A DNA stretch of 33,706 nt from UKL13-2 sp043768625 (GCA_043768625.1 JAYVKG010000210.1:1-33706), one strand, 5' to 3'. Shown: positions 17,801 to 25,822, counted from the first letter of the stretch. Numbers and translations: made by a program. The notes: generated by a model not told the origin, from the letters alone.

Positions 17801-18838
17801 AAATCCGGTTAGCCCGGCCTTCGGTTTGGAGCCCAGCCCGGTTGCACCCTCATCGCGAATTTCGCCGCCCGCGCCGGTCGCCGCGCCCGGCCACGGCGCA
17901 ATCGCGGTCGGGTGATTATGCGTTTCCACTTTCATCAAGACGTGCGTTTCCTCTTGATGAAAGGTGAATTCTCCATTCGTATCCGGAAAAAACCGCTCGA
18001 TCGTCGCTCCCTGCATGACCGACGAATTATCCGAATACGCGACGATAGTGCCGCGTGGCGACACCACCTCGGTATTTCTGATCATGCCAAACAACGTCTG
18101 GTTTTTGACATCCCCGTCGATGCTCCACGAGGCGTTAAATATTTTGTGTCGACAATGTTCGGAATTTGCCTGCGCAAACATCATCAGTTCGACGTCGGTC
18201 GGATCGCGCCCGATACGTTGGAAATAATCGAATAAATACTCGATTTCGTCGACCGATAGCGCCAGGCCCATTGTCTTGTTAGCGCCTGCCAGCGCGGCTT
18301 TGCCTTCAGTGATAACGGGCACCACTGCCAATGGTTGCGGGGTTTGGGCGACAAATAACTCGTCTGCACCAGCTAACGTCGAACGTACTGTTTCGGTCAT
18401 TGGGTCGTGTATGGCGAGGCCAATGGCGTCACGCGCTGATTCGCTGAGGATGCCCGCGCTGTTCACATAGAAAACGGTACCGCGCTCGATGCGCCTGATG
18501 CCCGCCAATCCACAATTGCGTGCAATGTCAGTGGCTTTGGAGGACCACGGCGAAATTGTGCCGATGCGCGGGATCACCAGAAAAAGTTGCCCCTCGGTTA
18601 CAGAGGCCCGCGGCCCGCCATAAGTCAGAAGTGCTTCGAGCACCGCTTGCTCCTGCGCGCCCAAAGTTGAGAACGTTTCGACAAAATGGACGAAGGCGCA
18701 TTCGACCGATCGAACCGCCGGTACCAAGGCTTTAAGTGAAGCGAGCAATTTCTGCAAACGGAAGGCCGAGAGCGCCTGGGCACCGCCCATGATGAGGATC
18801 GAATGCGGGGCGGAAGAGACAACGGGCGGGAAATTCAT
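14855..18838 (-). CDS. purL: Phosphoribosylformylglycinamidine synthase (large, fused form)
   Basis: 1327-aa FGAM synthase of purine synthesis, converting FGAR, glutamine and ATP to FGAM. The single-chain form fuses the PurS-like, PurL-catalytic and PurQ-glutaminase parts, as in E. coli PurL (1295 aa). Seen: HNHPTAIAPWPGAATGAGGE in the synthetase part and GGFSYGDVLGAGEGWA. The class I glutaminase triad is Cys1169 (GVCNGCQ), His1292 and Glu1294 (PHPER). The ATG at 18838 is the first usable start; Met17 is an alternative. It lies 59 bp downstream of the ygfX-like gene on the same strand. No clear terminator: an 8-bp arm pair at 14798-14805/14832-14839 lacks a T-run. No PurR-type operator was recognised. 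Confidence 0.96.
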   Translation of the reverse strand: MNFPPVVSSAPHSILIMGGAQALSAFRLQKLLASLKALVPAVRSVECAFVHFVETFSTLGAQEQAVLEALLTYGGPRASVTEGQLFLVIPRIGTISPWSSKATDIARNCGLAGIRRIERGTVFYVNSAGILSESARDAIGLAIHDPMTETVRSTLAGADELFVAQTPQPLAVVPVITEGKAALAGANKTMGLALSVDEIEYLFDYFQRIGRDPTDVELMMFAQANSEHCRHKIFNASWSIDGDVKNQTLFGMIRNTEVVSPRGTIVAYSDNSSVMQGATIERFFPDTNGEFTFHQEETHVLMKVETHNHPTAIAPWPGAATGAGGEIRDEGATGLGSKPKAGLTGFAVSNLNIPGSIRPWENHYGKPSRIASALQIMIDGPIGAAAFNNEFGRVNLTGYFRSYEQHDGAVVRGYHKPIMIAGGLGNISARHTHKKMLAPGALLIQIGGPGMRIGLGGGAASSMTSGTNHEALDFDSVQRANAEMQRRCQEVIDTCWALREANPILSIHDVGAGGLSNALPELAHGGGVGACLDLRAVHSEEPGMSPREIWSNESQERYVLAIAPDALPLFRQFCERERCPFAVLGVATEHQQLIVADPLFGNHAVDMDLTVLLGKPPRMHREVASVATDLIAFDAGTIDLKEAVYRVLRLPAVADKSFLITIGDRSVGGLTVRDQFVGPWQVPVADCAVTLMGYNTLQGEAMAMGERSPIALIDAPASGRMAVGEALTNIAAADIEDIGDIKLSANWMAAAGFPGEDAKLFETVKAVGMVLCPALGISIPVGKDSLSMKTEWTDGGEQKQVVSPVSLVISAFAKVTDATLTLTPELFTGAATADTELILIDLGNGKNRLGASALAQVTAQVGAVAPDVDDAAMLRSFFSGVRKLSRAQQILAYHDRADGGLFVTLAEMMFAAHVGVTIYLDALIFSERESDVDNYDVADTSKKLGEQDAVLTALFTEELGAVIQIRKVDRPTVMQTLREAGLGACAHVIGHLNASDEMRVVRAAKPVLVEKRVDLHRAWSETSYLIQALRDNPLTARQEYDRLLDSSDPGLNAKLTFDPVDNKAATSSATSGKPKIAILREQGVNGQLEMAHAFTRAGFTAIDVHMSDILSGRISLADFKGFAACGGFSYGDVLGAGEGWAKSILFSQRARDGFEAFFQRDDSFALGVCNGCQMMSNLHAIIPGADNWPHFEKNKSEQYEARTVLLEIRDSPSILFAGMAGSRIPVATAHGEGRAVFRDQTQQDAIRWQCAAQFVDNRGRATEQFPANPNGSPIGMTAFTTPDGRFNIMMPHPERVVLAANLSWHPPTWKNESPWMRMFHNARSWVN

Positions 18839-18897
18839 GCGAGGCGAAGCGTTTGAGACCAGAAACCAAGATTATACCGGAGCCACCCCGCGTCACT

Positions 18898-19425
18898 TCA
18901 CTTCCATTTGAGCGCCACACGCAGGCGTCGATAGCGCTCCGCTGCCAGACTATCGGGCCACAGTGGAATGATATGCGGCCACCATTTTCGCCATCGAGGA
19001 TCCAGCGGCAGGGTATAGCGCACCGCCGTAAACCAGGGCGACACAAATGCACCGCTAAGAATAACCCCCTGCGCCTCGCGCACAACCTGCAGTCCGGACA
19101 GGGTTGCGTAGCGAACCCGAATGCCCATCTTTGCAGGTTGCGGCGCATCGAGGCTTTGTTCCGGAGGCGTATCGAGGTCGAACAGATAAAACGCGTTTAC
19201 CGATTGGCGACTTCTGAGCAGTATCAAGCGCAAATCCCAACCAAATGCGGCGATGAAAACCAACGCAAGCCCGATCCGCCACCACATTGGCAATGGCACC
19301 CATCCGAGGCTACCAAGCGCCAGCAATACGCCAATTACATCAATCAGCAGATTGATTCGGGACACCCGCAACCAGATCCATCGCGGATCGTTGGCGCCGT
19401 TTGCAGAATCTTGAACTATCGACAT
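18898..19425 (-). CDS. ygfX: YgfX-like inner-membrane protein
   Basis: 175-aa protein with two membrane helices (about 24-43 and 47-65) near the N-terminus, then a soluble beta-rich domain. It ends IPLWPDSLAAERYRRLRVAL, a typical ending of the YgfX/CptA family. In E. coli YgfX works with SdhE and has been described as an inhibitor of FtsZ/MreB; its natural role is debated. The start at 19425 is chosen because longer versions run into the divergent ygfZ gene. It is divergent from ygfZ (44 bp between starts), as in E. coli, where sdhE-ygfX lies beside ygfZ; no sdhE is present here. Confidence 0.65.
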   Translation of the reverse strand: MSIVQDSANGANDPRWIWLRVSRINLLIDVIGVLLALGSLGWVPLPMWWRIGLALVFIAAFGWDLRLILLRSRQSVNAFYLFDLDTPPEQSLDAPQPAKMGIRVRYATLSGLQVVREAQGVILSGAFVSPWFTAVRYTLPLDPRWRKWWPHIIPLWPDSLAAERYRRLRVALKWK

Positions 19426-19469
19426 GTGAACCAAACTAAAATAGATATCATGAACGCAAACATTCTCCC

Positions 19470-20510
19470 ATGAGCGAGCGCTGGCAGGCTGAACTTGCCC
19501 GGCAAGGGGCACAGTTTTCCGACGGACGCGTCGCCACCTTTGGCAATGGCCCCGAGGCCGGATTTAGCGCGCTGCGCGACGGCGTTGTGCTGTGCGATCT
19601 CTCTCACTATGGTTTGATGTTGGCGTCTGGTGATGATGCACAGGCATTTTTACACGGCCAATTTTGTAATGACGTGCTGGCACTTGGCGACAACGCCCTG
19701 CAATGGAACGGCTGGTGTTCGCCGAAGGGCCGCCTGCTGGTCACCCTGCTTGCGTGGCCGGGCCGGCAGGGGATTTGCATGTTGCTGCCGCGTTCGCTGC
19801 AGGGACCGATCCAGAAACGATTGCAGATGTTTATATTGCGGGCCAAGGTAAAAATTACCGACGAAAGCGAAAACTGGGTTCGTTTCGGCGTTGCCGGCAG
19901 CAGGGCGGAAGTGCTGCTGCGCGAGATTATGGGCGCGGTGCCGGCAGACGCGATGTCCACGCTGCGCAGCGGGGACGGACGCATCATCAGGCTGTCGGAA
20001 ACGCGATTTATGGTGATTGCGCCCCTCGACTTGGCCGTCACTTGGTGGAATGAATTGGCAACAAAGGTGGTGAAGGTGGGTGCAGCAACGTGGGATTGGC
20101 TGTCCATACAGCAAGGCGTCATCACGGTGCTACCGGAAACGCAGGACGCGTTTGTGCCGCAAATGGCGAATTTTGAGCTTATTGGCGGTGTGAGTTTCAA
20201 GAAAGGCTGCTACCCTGGACAGGAGATTGTTGCGCGTACGCAGTATCGCGGCATACTGAAACGCCGCATGGTGCTGGCGCACATGGCTGGTGCGAATTCG
20301 CCGATGGCGGGCGACAAATTGTACAGCGAAGAATTCGGTGACCAGGCTGCAGGCGAAATTGCCAATGTCGCAGCCGCGCCCGGAGGCGGCGTTGACATGC
20401 TGGTAGTGGCGCAAATTGCCGCGATCCGCGGTAACAAATTGAAATACTCTTCGCTGGATGGCGTGGATGTCACCATCCAGCGACTTCCCTACGATCTGCC
20501 AATGTCCTAA
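19470..20510 (+). CDS. ygfZ: Folate-binding protein YgfZ
   Basis: 346-aa protein of the GcvT-like fold that binds tetrahydrofolate and supports certain iron-sulfur enzymes such as MiaB. The signature KGCYPGQE is at residues 245-252, with Cys247 essential in E. coli, followed by IVARTQYRG. The GLMLASGDDAQAFLHGQ stretch and GWCSPKGRLL are further family segments. Length is slightly above E. coli YgfZ (326). The stop codon overlaps that of the convergent GNAT gene (TAA 20508-20510 over TAG 20507-20509). Confidence 0.93.
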   Translation: MSERWQAELARQGAQFSDGRVATFGNGPEAGFSALRDGVVLCDLSHYGLMLASGDDAQAFLHGQFCNDVLALGDNALQWNGWCSPKGRLLVTLLAWPGRQGICMLLPRSLQGPIQKRLQMFILRAKVKITDESENWVRFGVAGSRAEVLLREIMGAVPADAMSTLRSGDGRIIRLSETRFMVIAPLDLAVTWWNELATKVVKVGAATWDWLSIQQGVITVLPETQDAFVPQMANFELIGGVSFKKGCYPGQEIVARTQYRGILKRRMVLAHMAGANSPMAGDKLYSEEFGDQAAGEIANVAAAPGGGVDMLVVAQIAAIRGNKLKYSSLDGVDVTIQRLPYDLPMS

Positions 20511-20992
20511 ATGCGTTTGCGCATTTCCTGGTGCGGAATGCCGGCCTCGAAAAATTCGCTGCCGTATGACAAAAATCCATGGCGAAAATAAAATGGCGAA
20601 GCGTGGGTTTGGGAATGGACCATCACTTCGTTGAAACCGCGCAGTTTGGCCGCATCGCATAGCTGTTCAAGCATTTCCCCGCCGGCACCCGCGCTGCGCC
20701 ATTTCTTCAACACGGCCATTAGGCCGATGCGCGGCGGCGCCTGATTCATTATCAGGCGTGCAGATCCAATCACGTTGCCGTCCGCGTCACGCGCCGCGGC
20801 ATGAACTCCATCAGCGTCCAGGCCGTCCATGACTATTTCTGCTGGTACGTTTTGCTCTTCGACGAACACTTGCAGGCGAATCTTTGCCACCGCCTCATGC
20901 ATGCGGCCCCAGTCGACGAGTCGAACGGTAAACGGTTTTGCTGGTGCCATTTTCATTGACTCGCGGATTTTCAAATATTCGACGCGCATCAT
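20507..20992 (-). CDS. GNAT family N-acetyltransferase (ElaA-like)
   Basis: 161-aa predicted acyl-CoA-dependent N-acetyltransferase. Seen: the ElaA-type entry IRLQVFVEEQNVPAEIVMD, strand-loop IGSARLIM, a GLMAVLKKWRSAGAGGEML region corresponding to the acetyl-CoA binding helix, and the end FYFRHGFLSYGSEFFEAGI. E. coli ElaA is 153 aa. Start chosen at the first ATG of the pair at 20992; ATGs at 20956 and 20950 are also possible, and a TTG at 21019 is less likely. Substrate unknown. The end overlaps the ygfZ stop by 3 bases. Confidence 0.85.
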   Translation of the reverse strand: MMRVEYLKIRESMKMAPAKPFTVRLVDWGRMHEAVAKIRLQVFVEEQNVPAEIVMDGLDADGVHAAARDADGNVIGSARLIMNQAPPRIGLMAVLKKWRSAGAGGEMLEQLCDAAKLRGFNEVMVHSQTHASPFYFRHGFLSYGSEFFEAGIPHQEMRKRI

Positions 20993-21065
20993 AACCGTCT
21001 TTTGCCGCTGGTTTCCCAAGGGCTAGGCACCAAGCCAGAAATTAGGCGAATCCCCTAGCGTGAAC

Positions 21066-21845
21066 TTATGAGGAGGAGCACACCGGCGCGTTGAGCGCCT
21101 GATATACCTCGCCGGTGCGTAGATTCTGCACAAACGTTACCACCCACAGGTCGGCAGGCTTGCAGAAACGATCCAGCGTGAACGGTCGCTTGAAGGACCA
21201 TTTGCCGTCAATACGATCCTTCGATTCAACAACCAGCGTGCGAACGACATGATCGTGCTTAAGCGTAACGCCGCGATTTTCTCCTGTGGTCACGCGGTTG
21301 GCCAGCATACTTTCGGTAATCGCCAGCAATGCGGCCGCGTCAGCACAATCAGGACTCTGCGGCAGTGTCACCGTAAGGGATGCATCCAGTTCGGTGGTCG
21401 TCGTTGTGAATTGCAATGCAAGGTCTGCGCGCGCACGCTGATATTTTTTTATCCCGCTGTGAACTGCGACTGATCGCTCCAGCGACGTCAATCAAGGCCA
21501 TTCAACATGACTTGTGGTGTATAGGACGTTCTGCCGCCCAGCAGCCGCACTGACTCGCGTTGCCGATCGGCGAACGCCGCTTTGGCTAAGCGATTCTGCC
21601 ACCCAATGTGGTCCCAATAATCGACATGAAACGCGAGCGGCACGACACCGTATTTCTTAACGCTCAAGCTGGAAAACCAACTGTCTGCCGGTGGGCAGCT
21701 CTTGCACCCTCTCCGCCGTATATAACTCGGCGATGGCGATGGTGGACGACCCACTGAAAACCTGTTGCGTGACCGCGCAATCTGTTGCCGCCGCGACAAA
21801 AACTGCGCTGCAGAACAAAAATGCTGCGGCCGTCCCTATCCGCAT
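21066..21845 (-). pseudogene. Broken DUF1223 secreted thioredoxin-like protein gene
   Basis: Three minus-strand pieces in three frames join into one DUF1223 protein. Frame 1 from 21845 gives a signal peptide (MRIGTAAAFLFCSAVFVAAA) and AIAELYTAE. One extra base near 21706-21712 shifts to frame 2: GCKSCPPADSWF, then VVPLAFHVDYWDHIGW and GGRTSYTPQVMLNG, ending at a TGA at 21488. After the stop, RRWSD continues the family pattern. A missing base before or within the A-run near 21450-21457 then shifts to frame 3, which runs to 21066. The Cys-x-x-Cys site (CKSC) survives. Intact members are periplasmic proteins of unknown role. Two shifts plus a stop suggest genuine decay rather than one read error. 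Confidence 0.82.
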
Positions 21846-21943
21846 ACCTATCTCCGAAGTTTGCACATATGGGCTTGGTCGGCAAATGACGACACGGCTT
21901 ACACCATGTTCGCAGATGCAGCGCTGGCGTATGTGATAGCCGG

Positions 21944-22480
21944 CTATTTCGTGGCCTTGTTAAAACGGCTCACGCCCTCGTGAATTGCTTTCTTCGCTTC
22001 CTCGGCATCAACCCAACCCTGCACCTGTACCCACTTGCCTGGCTCAAGGTCTTTGTAGTGCTCAAAGAAATGCGTGATCTGGCTTTGGGTAAGTTCCGGC
22101 AAATCGCGACACGACTGCACGTTACGGTAAATCGGCGTAAGTTTGTCAACGGGCACCGCCAGCAATTTTTCGTCGGCTCCCGCTTCGTCTGTCATCTTCA
22201 ACATGCCGATTGGACGGCAACGTACTACCACCCCCGGGATCAGCGGGTAGGGGGTCACCACCAGCACATCGACTGGATCGCCATCGCCGGAAAGCGTGCG
22301 CGGGATGTAGCCGTAGTTGCAAGGGTAGTGCATCGATGTGGACATGAAACGGTCGATGAACAATGCACCCGTTGCCTTGTCCAACTCGTACTTGATAGGG
22401 TCACCGTTCATCGGGATTTCGATAACAACGTTCACGTCGTTAGGTACATCACGACCTGCGTCAACACGATCTAGATTCAT
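21944..22480 (-). CDS. ppa: Inorganic pyrophosphatase
   Basis: 178-aa family I soluble pyrophosphatase, hydrolysing pyrophosphate to two phosphates and pulling biosynthetic reactions forward. The signature DGDPVDVLV is present (metal-binding aspartates), preceded by MHYPCNYGYIPRTLSGDG, with the basic/Tyr-rich LTPIYRNVQ region. Length matches E. coli Ppa (176). The ATG at 22480 has no obvious ribosome site (CCCCC precedes it). Divergent from the HNH gene. Confidence 0.95.
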   Translation of the reverse strand: MNLDRVDAGRDVPNDVNVVIEIPMNGDPIKYELDKATGALFIDRFMSTSMHYPCNYGYIPRTLSGDGDPVDVLVVTPYPLIPGVVVRCRPIGMLKMTDEAGADEKLLAVPVDKLTPIYRNVQSCRDLPELTQSQITHFFEHYKDLEPGKWVQVQGWVDAEEAKKAIHEGVSRFNKATK

Positions 22481-22620
22481 GGGGGCTTTTCAAAGAGGAA
22501 AAATTGGTTTAGCCTCTAACAGTCGGGCGTTTCTACCGATTAGCGGAAGCGGATTATTTTTTAGAGTTCGTATTATCGCCGGTCAATATCGTTCCGCCAA
22601 GTAGAGAAAGGATTAGCACT

Positions 22621-23334
22621 GTGCAGTATCGGGGCAAGGCAGGTTTACACGGTAAGCAAAGCGGCAAAACAGGCAAATCGCATTTGGTTGCGCCGCCATT
22701 GCTGGATAAAGCCGCCAAAGAAGCGCTAGAGCCTGCATTTTCGCTGTTTTCCTCGGAGGCGAAACGCTATCCTCTGATTCTCACGCTGGATCAAAATGGC
22801 ATTCCGCATCGCTGGGTGACCTGGCAACACGCCGTCTGGTACTACGCCAAGGAACGCGTCGCGTGGGAAACCGGTTCGGCCGCTTTCACGGTCAACGGCG
22901 GCAAAAGCCGCGATACCGGCGAAATCTCCAGTGTCAGTGCGGCATCGATAATCGCCATTCGCGGCAAAGCGATGGCGATGAAAAGTTTCAATCAGATTCC
23001 GCCACTCAATAATCGCGAACTTTTCCACCGCGATCGTCATGTCTGTGGTTACTGCGGCGGTATCTTTTCGCATTCAAAATTAACCCGTGACCACATCATT
23101 CCCTATTCGCGTCGCGGCATGGATACCTGGATGAACGTGGTCGCCGCTTGCCGTTCCTGCAACGAGCGCAAAGGCAGTCGTCTTCCAGAAGAAGCCCATA
23201 TGGAGCTCGTCTATGCGCCCTACGTGCCGAATCGGGCGGAGTTTTTGATTCTGGCCAACCGCCGCATTCTTGCAGATCAAATGGAATTTTTGAAGCAGCA
23301 CGTGAGCGCGCAAAGCCGGGTGCATTTGAGCTGA
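22621..23334 (+). CDS. HNH endonuclease family protein
   Basis: 237-aa protein with an HNH nuclease domain at about 135-190. A zinc site is formed by CGYC (142-145) and CRSC (177-180). The catalytic region is DHIIPYSRRG with Asp157/His158, then Asn172 and NERKGS. The first 120 residues are unassigned. GTG start at 22621 with AAAGGA about 9-10 nt upstream. Stand-alone, chromosomal, with no methyltransferase, Cas or phage genes near, so a restriction role cannot be claimed. This type is widely present as a single gene in betaproteobacteria. Divergent from ppa by 140 bp. Confidence 0.87.
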   Translation: MQYRGKAGLHGKQSGKTGKSHLVAPPLLDKAAKEALEPAFSLFSSEAKRYPLILTLDQNGIPHRWVTWQHAVWYYAKERVAWETGSAAFTVNGGKSRDTGEISSVSAASIIAIRGKAMAMKSFNQIPPLNNRELFHRDRHVCGYCGGIFSHSKLTRDHIIPYSRRGMDTWMNVVAACRSCNERKGSRLPEEAHMELVYAPYVPNRAEFLILANRRILADQMEFLKQHVSAQSRVHLS

Positions 23335-23444
23335 GTGGACGCAGCTCCGGGCAATATTTTCATGAGAGAAAATAGATGCGCGGATCATTCACGGGAGCAG
23401 TTGTCGGGCGATATCTGTCTGCAACGCCGCGCCAATGCTCGCGT

Positions 23445-24488
23445 TCAAGCTACATCCGCAGCGCGCCGCTCCAGCAACATCGCATCGCCGTAGCTAAAAA
23501 ACCGATAGCGCTCGCCAATTGCGTGCGCATATGCGCGCTGTATATTTTCCATTCCTGCGAACGCCGATACCAGCATCATCAGCGTCGACTTGGGCAAATG
23601 GAAATTGGTGATCAGCCGGTCGACGGTTTGAAATACATACCCCGGTGTAATCATGATTTGCGTTTCCGCGCTCTCAGCTTGCAAGATGCCGCTGCGTGAC
23701 GCCGCTTCAAGCGTACGCATGCTGGTGGTACCAACTGCAATTACACGCCCGCCTGCCGCCCTGGCCCGTTCAATCGCCGCGACCGTCTCCCAGGGCACGT
23801 GGTATCTCTCGCAATGCATCAGATGTTTGGAGATATCGTCGTCGCGCACCGGCTGAAAAGTACCTGCCCCCACATGCAAGGTCACATAGGCAAGGGCGAC
23901 GCCCTGGCCGCGCAGCGTTGCCAGCATGGCCTGATCGAAGTGCAACCCTGCGGTCGGTGCCGCCACGGAGCCTTCGTGTCTGGCGTATACGGTCTGATAG
24001 CGCCCCTCATCTTCAGTGCCGGCGCGATGCGTGATGTAGGGCGGCAACGGCACTTCTCCATGGCGACGTAATATTTCGTATACATCAAGCTCGCCTTCAA
24101 AGTGCAATTCAAACAAATCATCCACGCGGGCTGCCATGGTCGCCCAAACCTGCGACGCGAACAAGAGGCGGCTACCAGGCTTTGGCGATTTCGACGCTCG
24201 CACATGGGCGAGCGCGCTCGTGCCATCGGCCAACACGCGCTCAATTAACACTTCAACACCACCGCCGCTTTCTTTCCTGCCCAATAGCCGGGCTTTGATG
24301 ACTTTGGTATCGTTGAATATGACAATGTCGTTGGCAGCAATAAGCCCGGGCAGCTCGACGAACCGTCGATCTGTTATCGCGCCGGAATTACCATCGACAT
24401 GCAGCAGTCGGCTTCCCGCCCGCTCTGTGGCCGGATGTTGCGCGATCAAATTTGCGGGCAGGTGGTAATCGAATTCGGCTAACTTCAT
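23445..24488 (-). CDS. queA: S-adenosylmethionine:tRNA ribosyltransferase-isomerase
   Basis: 347-aa QueA, which transfers and isomerises the ribosyl part of SAM onto preQ1 in tRNA to give epoxyqueuosine. Seen: the start MKLAEFDYHLPANLIAQHPA, IVIFNDTKVIKARLLGRK, GSVAAPTAGLHFD, LHVGAGTFQPV and TNFHLPKSTLMMLVSAFAG, spread over the whole length. Length equals the family norm (about 345). No tgt gene follows within the window; the next feature downstream is the HNH gene on the other strand. Divergent from tRNA-Leu. Confidence 0.96.
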   Translation of the reverse strand: MKLAEFDYHLPANLIAQHPATERAGSRLLHVDGNSGAITDRRFVELPGLIAANDIVIFNDTKVIKARLLGRKESGGGVEVLIERVLADGTSALAHVRASKSPKPGSRLLFASQVWATMAARVDDLFELHFEGELDVYEILRRHGEVPLPPYITHRAGTEDEGRYQTVYARHEGSVAAPTAGLHFDQAMLATLRGQGVALAYVTLHVGAGTFQPVRDDDISKHLMHCERYHVPWETVAAIERARAAGGRVIAVGTTSMRTLEAASRSGILQAESAETQIMITPGYVFQTVDRLITNFHLPKSTLMMLVSAFAGMENIQRAYAHAIGERYRFFSYGDAMLLERRAADVA

Positions 24489-24521
24489 ATTTTTCGGTGC
24501 AGGTTCGCGCGCAGATTACGC

Positions 24522-24527
24522 TATAAT
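24522..24527 (+). promoter_or_regulatory. Possible -10 box for tRNA-Leu
   Basis: Perfect TATAAT in the gap between queA and tRNA-Leu, 90 bp before the tRNA. The -35 region is weak: TTCGGT at 24493-24498 is too far and GGTTCG at 24502-24507 too close for an ideal spacer. It would give a leader of about 80 nt, removed during tRNA processing. Confidence 0.4.
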
Positions 24528-24616
24528 TTGTGGCTAGCCAAATGAATAATTTGCGAAATGCGTCGAATGGGGCTACCACCTCATGTTGTTGCACGGTGTG
24601 CGGCACAAATTCATAA

Positions 24617-24703
24617 GCCGGGATGGCGGAACTGGTAGACGCACGGGACTCAAAATCCCGCGCCTGCAAGGGCGTGCCGGTTCGATTCCGGCTCTCGGTA
24701 CCA
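24617..24703 (+). tRNA. tRNA-Leu (anticodon CAA)
   Basis: 87-nt tRNA gene with encoded CCA (24701-24703). The acceptor arm GCCGGGA pairs with TCTCGGT using two G-U pairs. The anticodon stem CGGGA/TCCCG encloses the loop CTCAAAA with anticodon CAA at 24651-24653, reading UUG. A long variable arm (CCTGCAAGGG region) is typical of leucine tRNAs, and the T arm is GCCGG-TTCGATT-CCGGC. Followed at once by a strong terminator; no integrase or duplicated 3' end is seen nearby. Confidence 0.96.
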
Positions 24704-24740
24704 AATTAAAAAAGTCCACCCCGGTGGACTTTTTTAATTT
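24703..24740 (+). terminator. Bidirectional intrinsic terminator after tRNA-Leu
   Basis: Perfect 18-bp arms (24703-24720 and 24723-24740). The GC-rich GTCCACC/GGTGGAC core is flanked by AATTAAAAAA and TTTTTTAATT, so either strand reads as hairpin plus T-run. It ends the tRNA-Leu transcript and could also stop leftward transcription from the hemerythrin-like gene. Confidence 0.92.
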
Positions 24741-24886
24741 GGCCGAACGAGACCGATTTAATCGACGCTCGCCATTGACTAAACACAGATTGGGAACATT
24801 CTGCGCAACGCTTACAGACAAGTTGCTAGATTGACTGTGCCGCCCTGCTTCGAAGTCTGTCTTCAATTGAGCGATGCAAAAAAACA

Positions 24887-25501
24887 TTAGCGCAACATCC
24901 TGTATCTGTAGCGGCCTGCACGGTGGGATTTCAAGGATTGAATCCAAGCGCCTAACCAGGAAGGTTTCTCAACGCCATTCGCTGCAAATTTTGCTGCTTT
25001 GCCATGGCGAGTCGATCGTTTTTTGGCTTTCAACGCATTCTTTCGGGACGACATTTCCCTGCCCAGGCTAATCAGATTTAAATTCGTTTCCCGCAATTCG
25101 GCAAACGTCGTATTTTCCTCTTCCAGAGTGTACTGATCAATCTTTGCGCCCAATACCGCGAAGCGTTTGCAAGTAATCGAATTGGCCGCACTGCCGCCTT
25201 CAATCTGGGCGACCAGCTTTTTGGCGACATCGTGTTTACCCTGTGCCACGTTGTGCGCGCCGTGCTGTATAGGCAGTGTTTTTTGAATGGCAGGGTAGAA
25301 GATTTCTTCCTTGATCCGCGCATAAATTTTAAACTCGGTGCACACGGCGTCGATTATTTCCTGCTTCAAATCGTGGAAGTCTCCGTAGGTGCATTCGTGG
25401 TATTTCTTGAAATTTTCGAACAAAGCGTTCATGTGTTTATGGTCATCGATGAGAAGGGTGATTGCATCTTGCAACTTTGGGGAGACTTTTTTGGTTGCCA
25501 T
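24887..25501 (-). CDS. Hemerythrin-like HHE protein lacking most iron ligands
   Basis: 204-aa four-helix protein of the hemerythrin HHE family. It begins with DAITLLIDDHKHMNALFENF (His21) and contains EEIFYPAI (65-72), GKHDVAK (His90) and TLEEEN (125-130). Aligned by eye with the neighbouring paralogue, several metal-ligand positions differ: the His of MHAQ is Tyr60, the Glu three residues on from the His is Lys64, and the two His of EHHTQEEE are Gln123 and Tyr124. Only His21, His90 and a Glu near 127 remain, so a normal di-iron, O2-binding site is unlikely. The Lys/Arg-rich tail after 155 is unusual. The frame is intact over 204 codons, which argues for a retained role. Confidence 0.82.
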   Translation of the reverse strand: MATKKVSPKLQDAITLLIDDHKHMNALFENFKKYHECTYGDFHDLKQEIIDAVCTEFKIYARIKEEIFYPAIQKTLPIQHGAHNVAQGKHDVAKKLVAQIEGGSAANSITCKRFAVLGAKIDQYTLEEENTTFAELRETNLNLISLGREMSSRKNALKAKKRSTRHGKAAKFAANGVEKPSWLGAWIQSLKSHRAGRYRYRMLR

Positions 25502-25822
25502 GCCGTTTTCTGTAAACCTTTACATTGATTCATGAATGCTCACCTCGCGCTAACATACGTGGGCAGAACTGCTGAAAATCAGTGCGCGTTTTAACCATTG
25601 CATAAACGGTACGCGTAGACTGAATTTGCGGGTAGTGATTGCCACCAACACCAATGATGGCAGTATGCTTTCGGCCTGAAAGTAGGAATTCAATTGTGTT
25701 TTTTGTAGGAATTTTTTACTTGCAGGGCCATATTGCACGCCCAACACATCAGCGCTCATTGCCCCGCTGACGCGCTTGGACACAGCGCATTTTCCAATCG
25801 AACAATTGGACTTTCGTGATAT
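25502..25822. other. Gap between the two hemerythrin-like genes
   Basis: About 320 bp. The only longer open frame (minus strand, 77 codons, 25550-25783) shows no family resemblance and no good ribosome site, so I leave it uncalled. The region is relatively AT-rich with several T/A runs and probably holds the promoter of the ligand-poor hemerythrin gene. Confidence 0.4.

Noticed and set aside
22621..23334. HNH gene as part of a restriction or anti-phage system
   Set aside because: Neighbours are ppa and queA; no methyltransferase, helicase, Cas or other defence partner is present.
24617..24740. tRNA-Leu as an integration site for a mobile element bringing the 25-27 kb genes
   Set aside because: No integrase, no repeat of the tRNA 3' end detected downstream, and an ordinary terminator directly follows.
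25550..25783. 77-codon minus-strand open frame between the hemerythrin-like genes
   Set aside because: No ribosome site, no recognisable domain, and composition unlike neighbouring genes.
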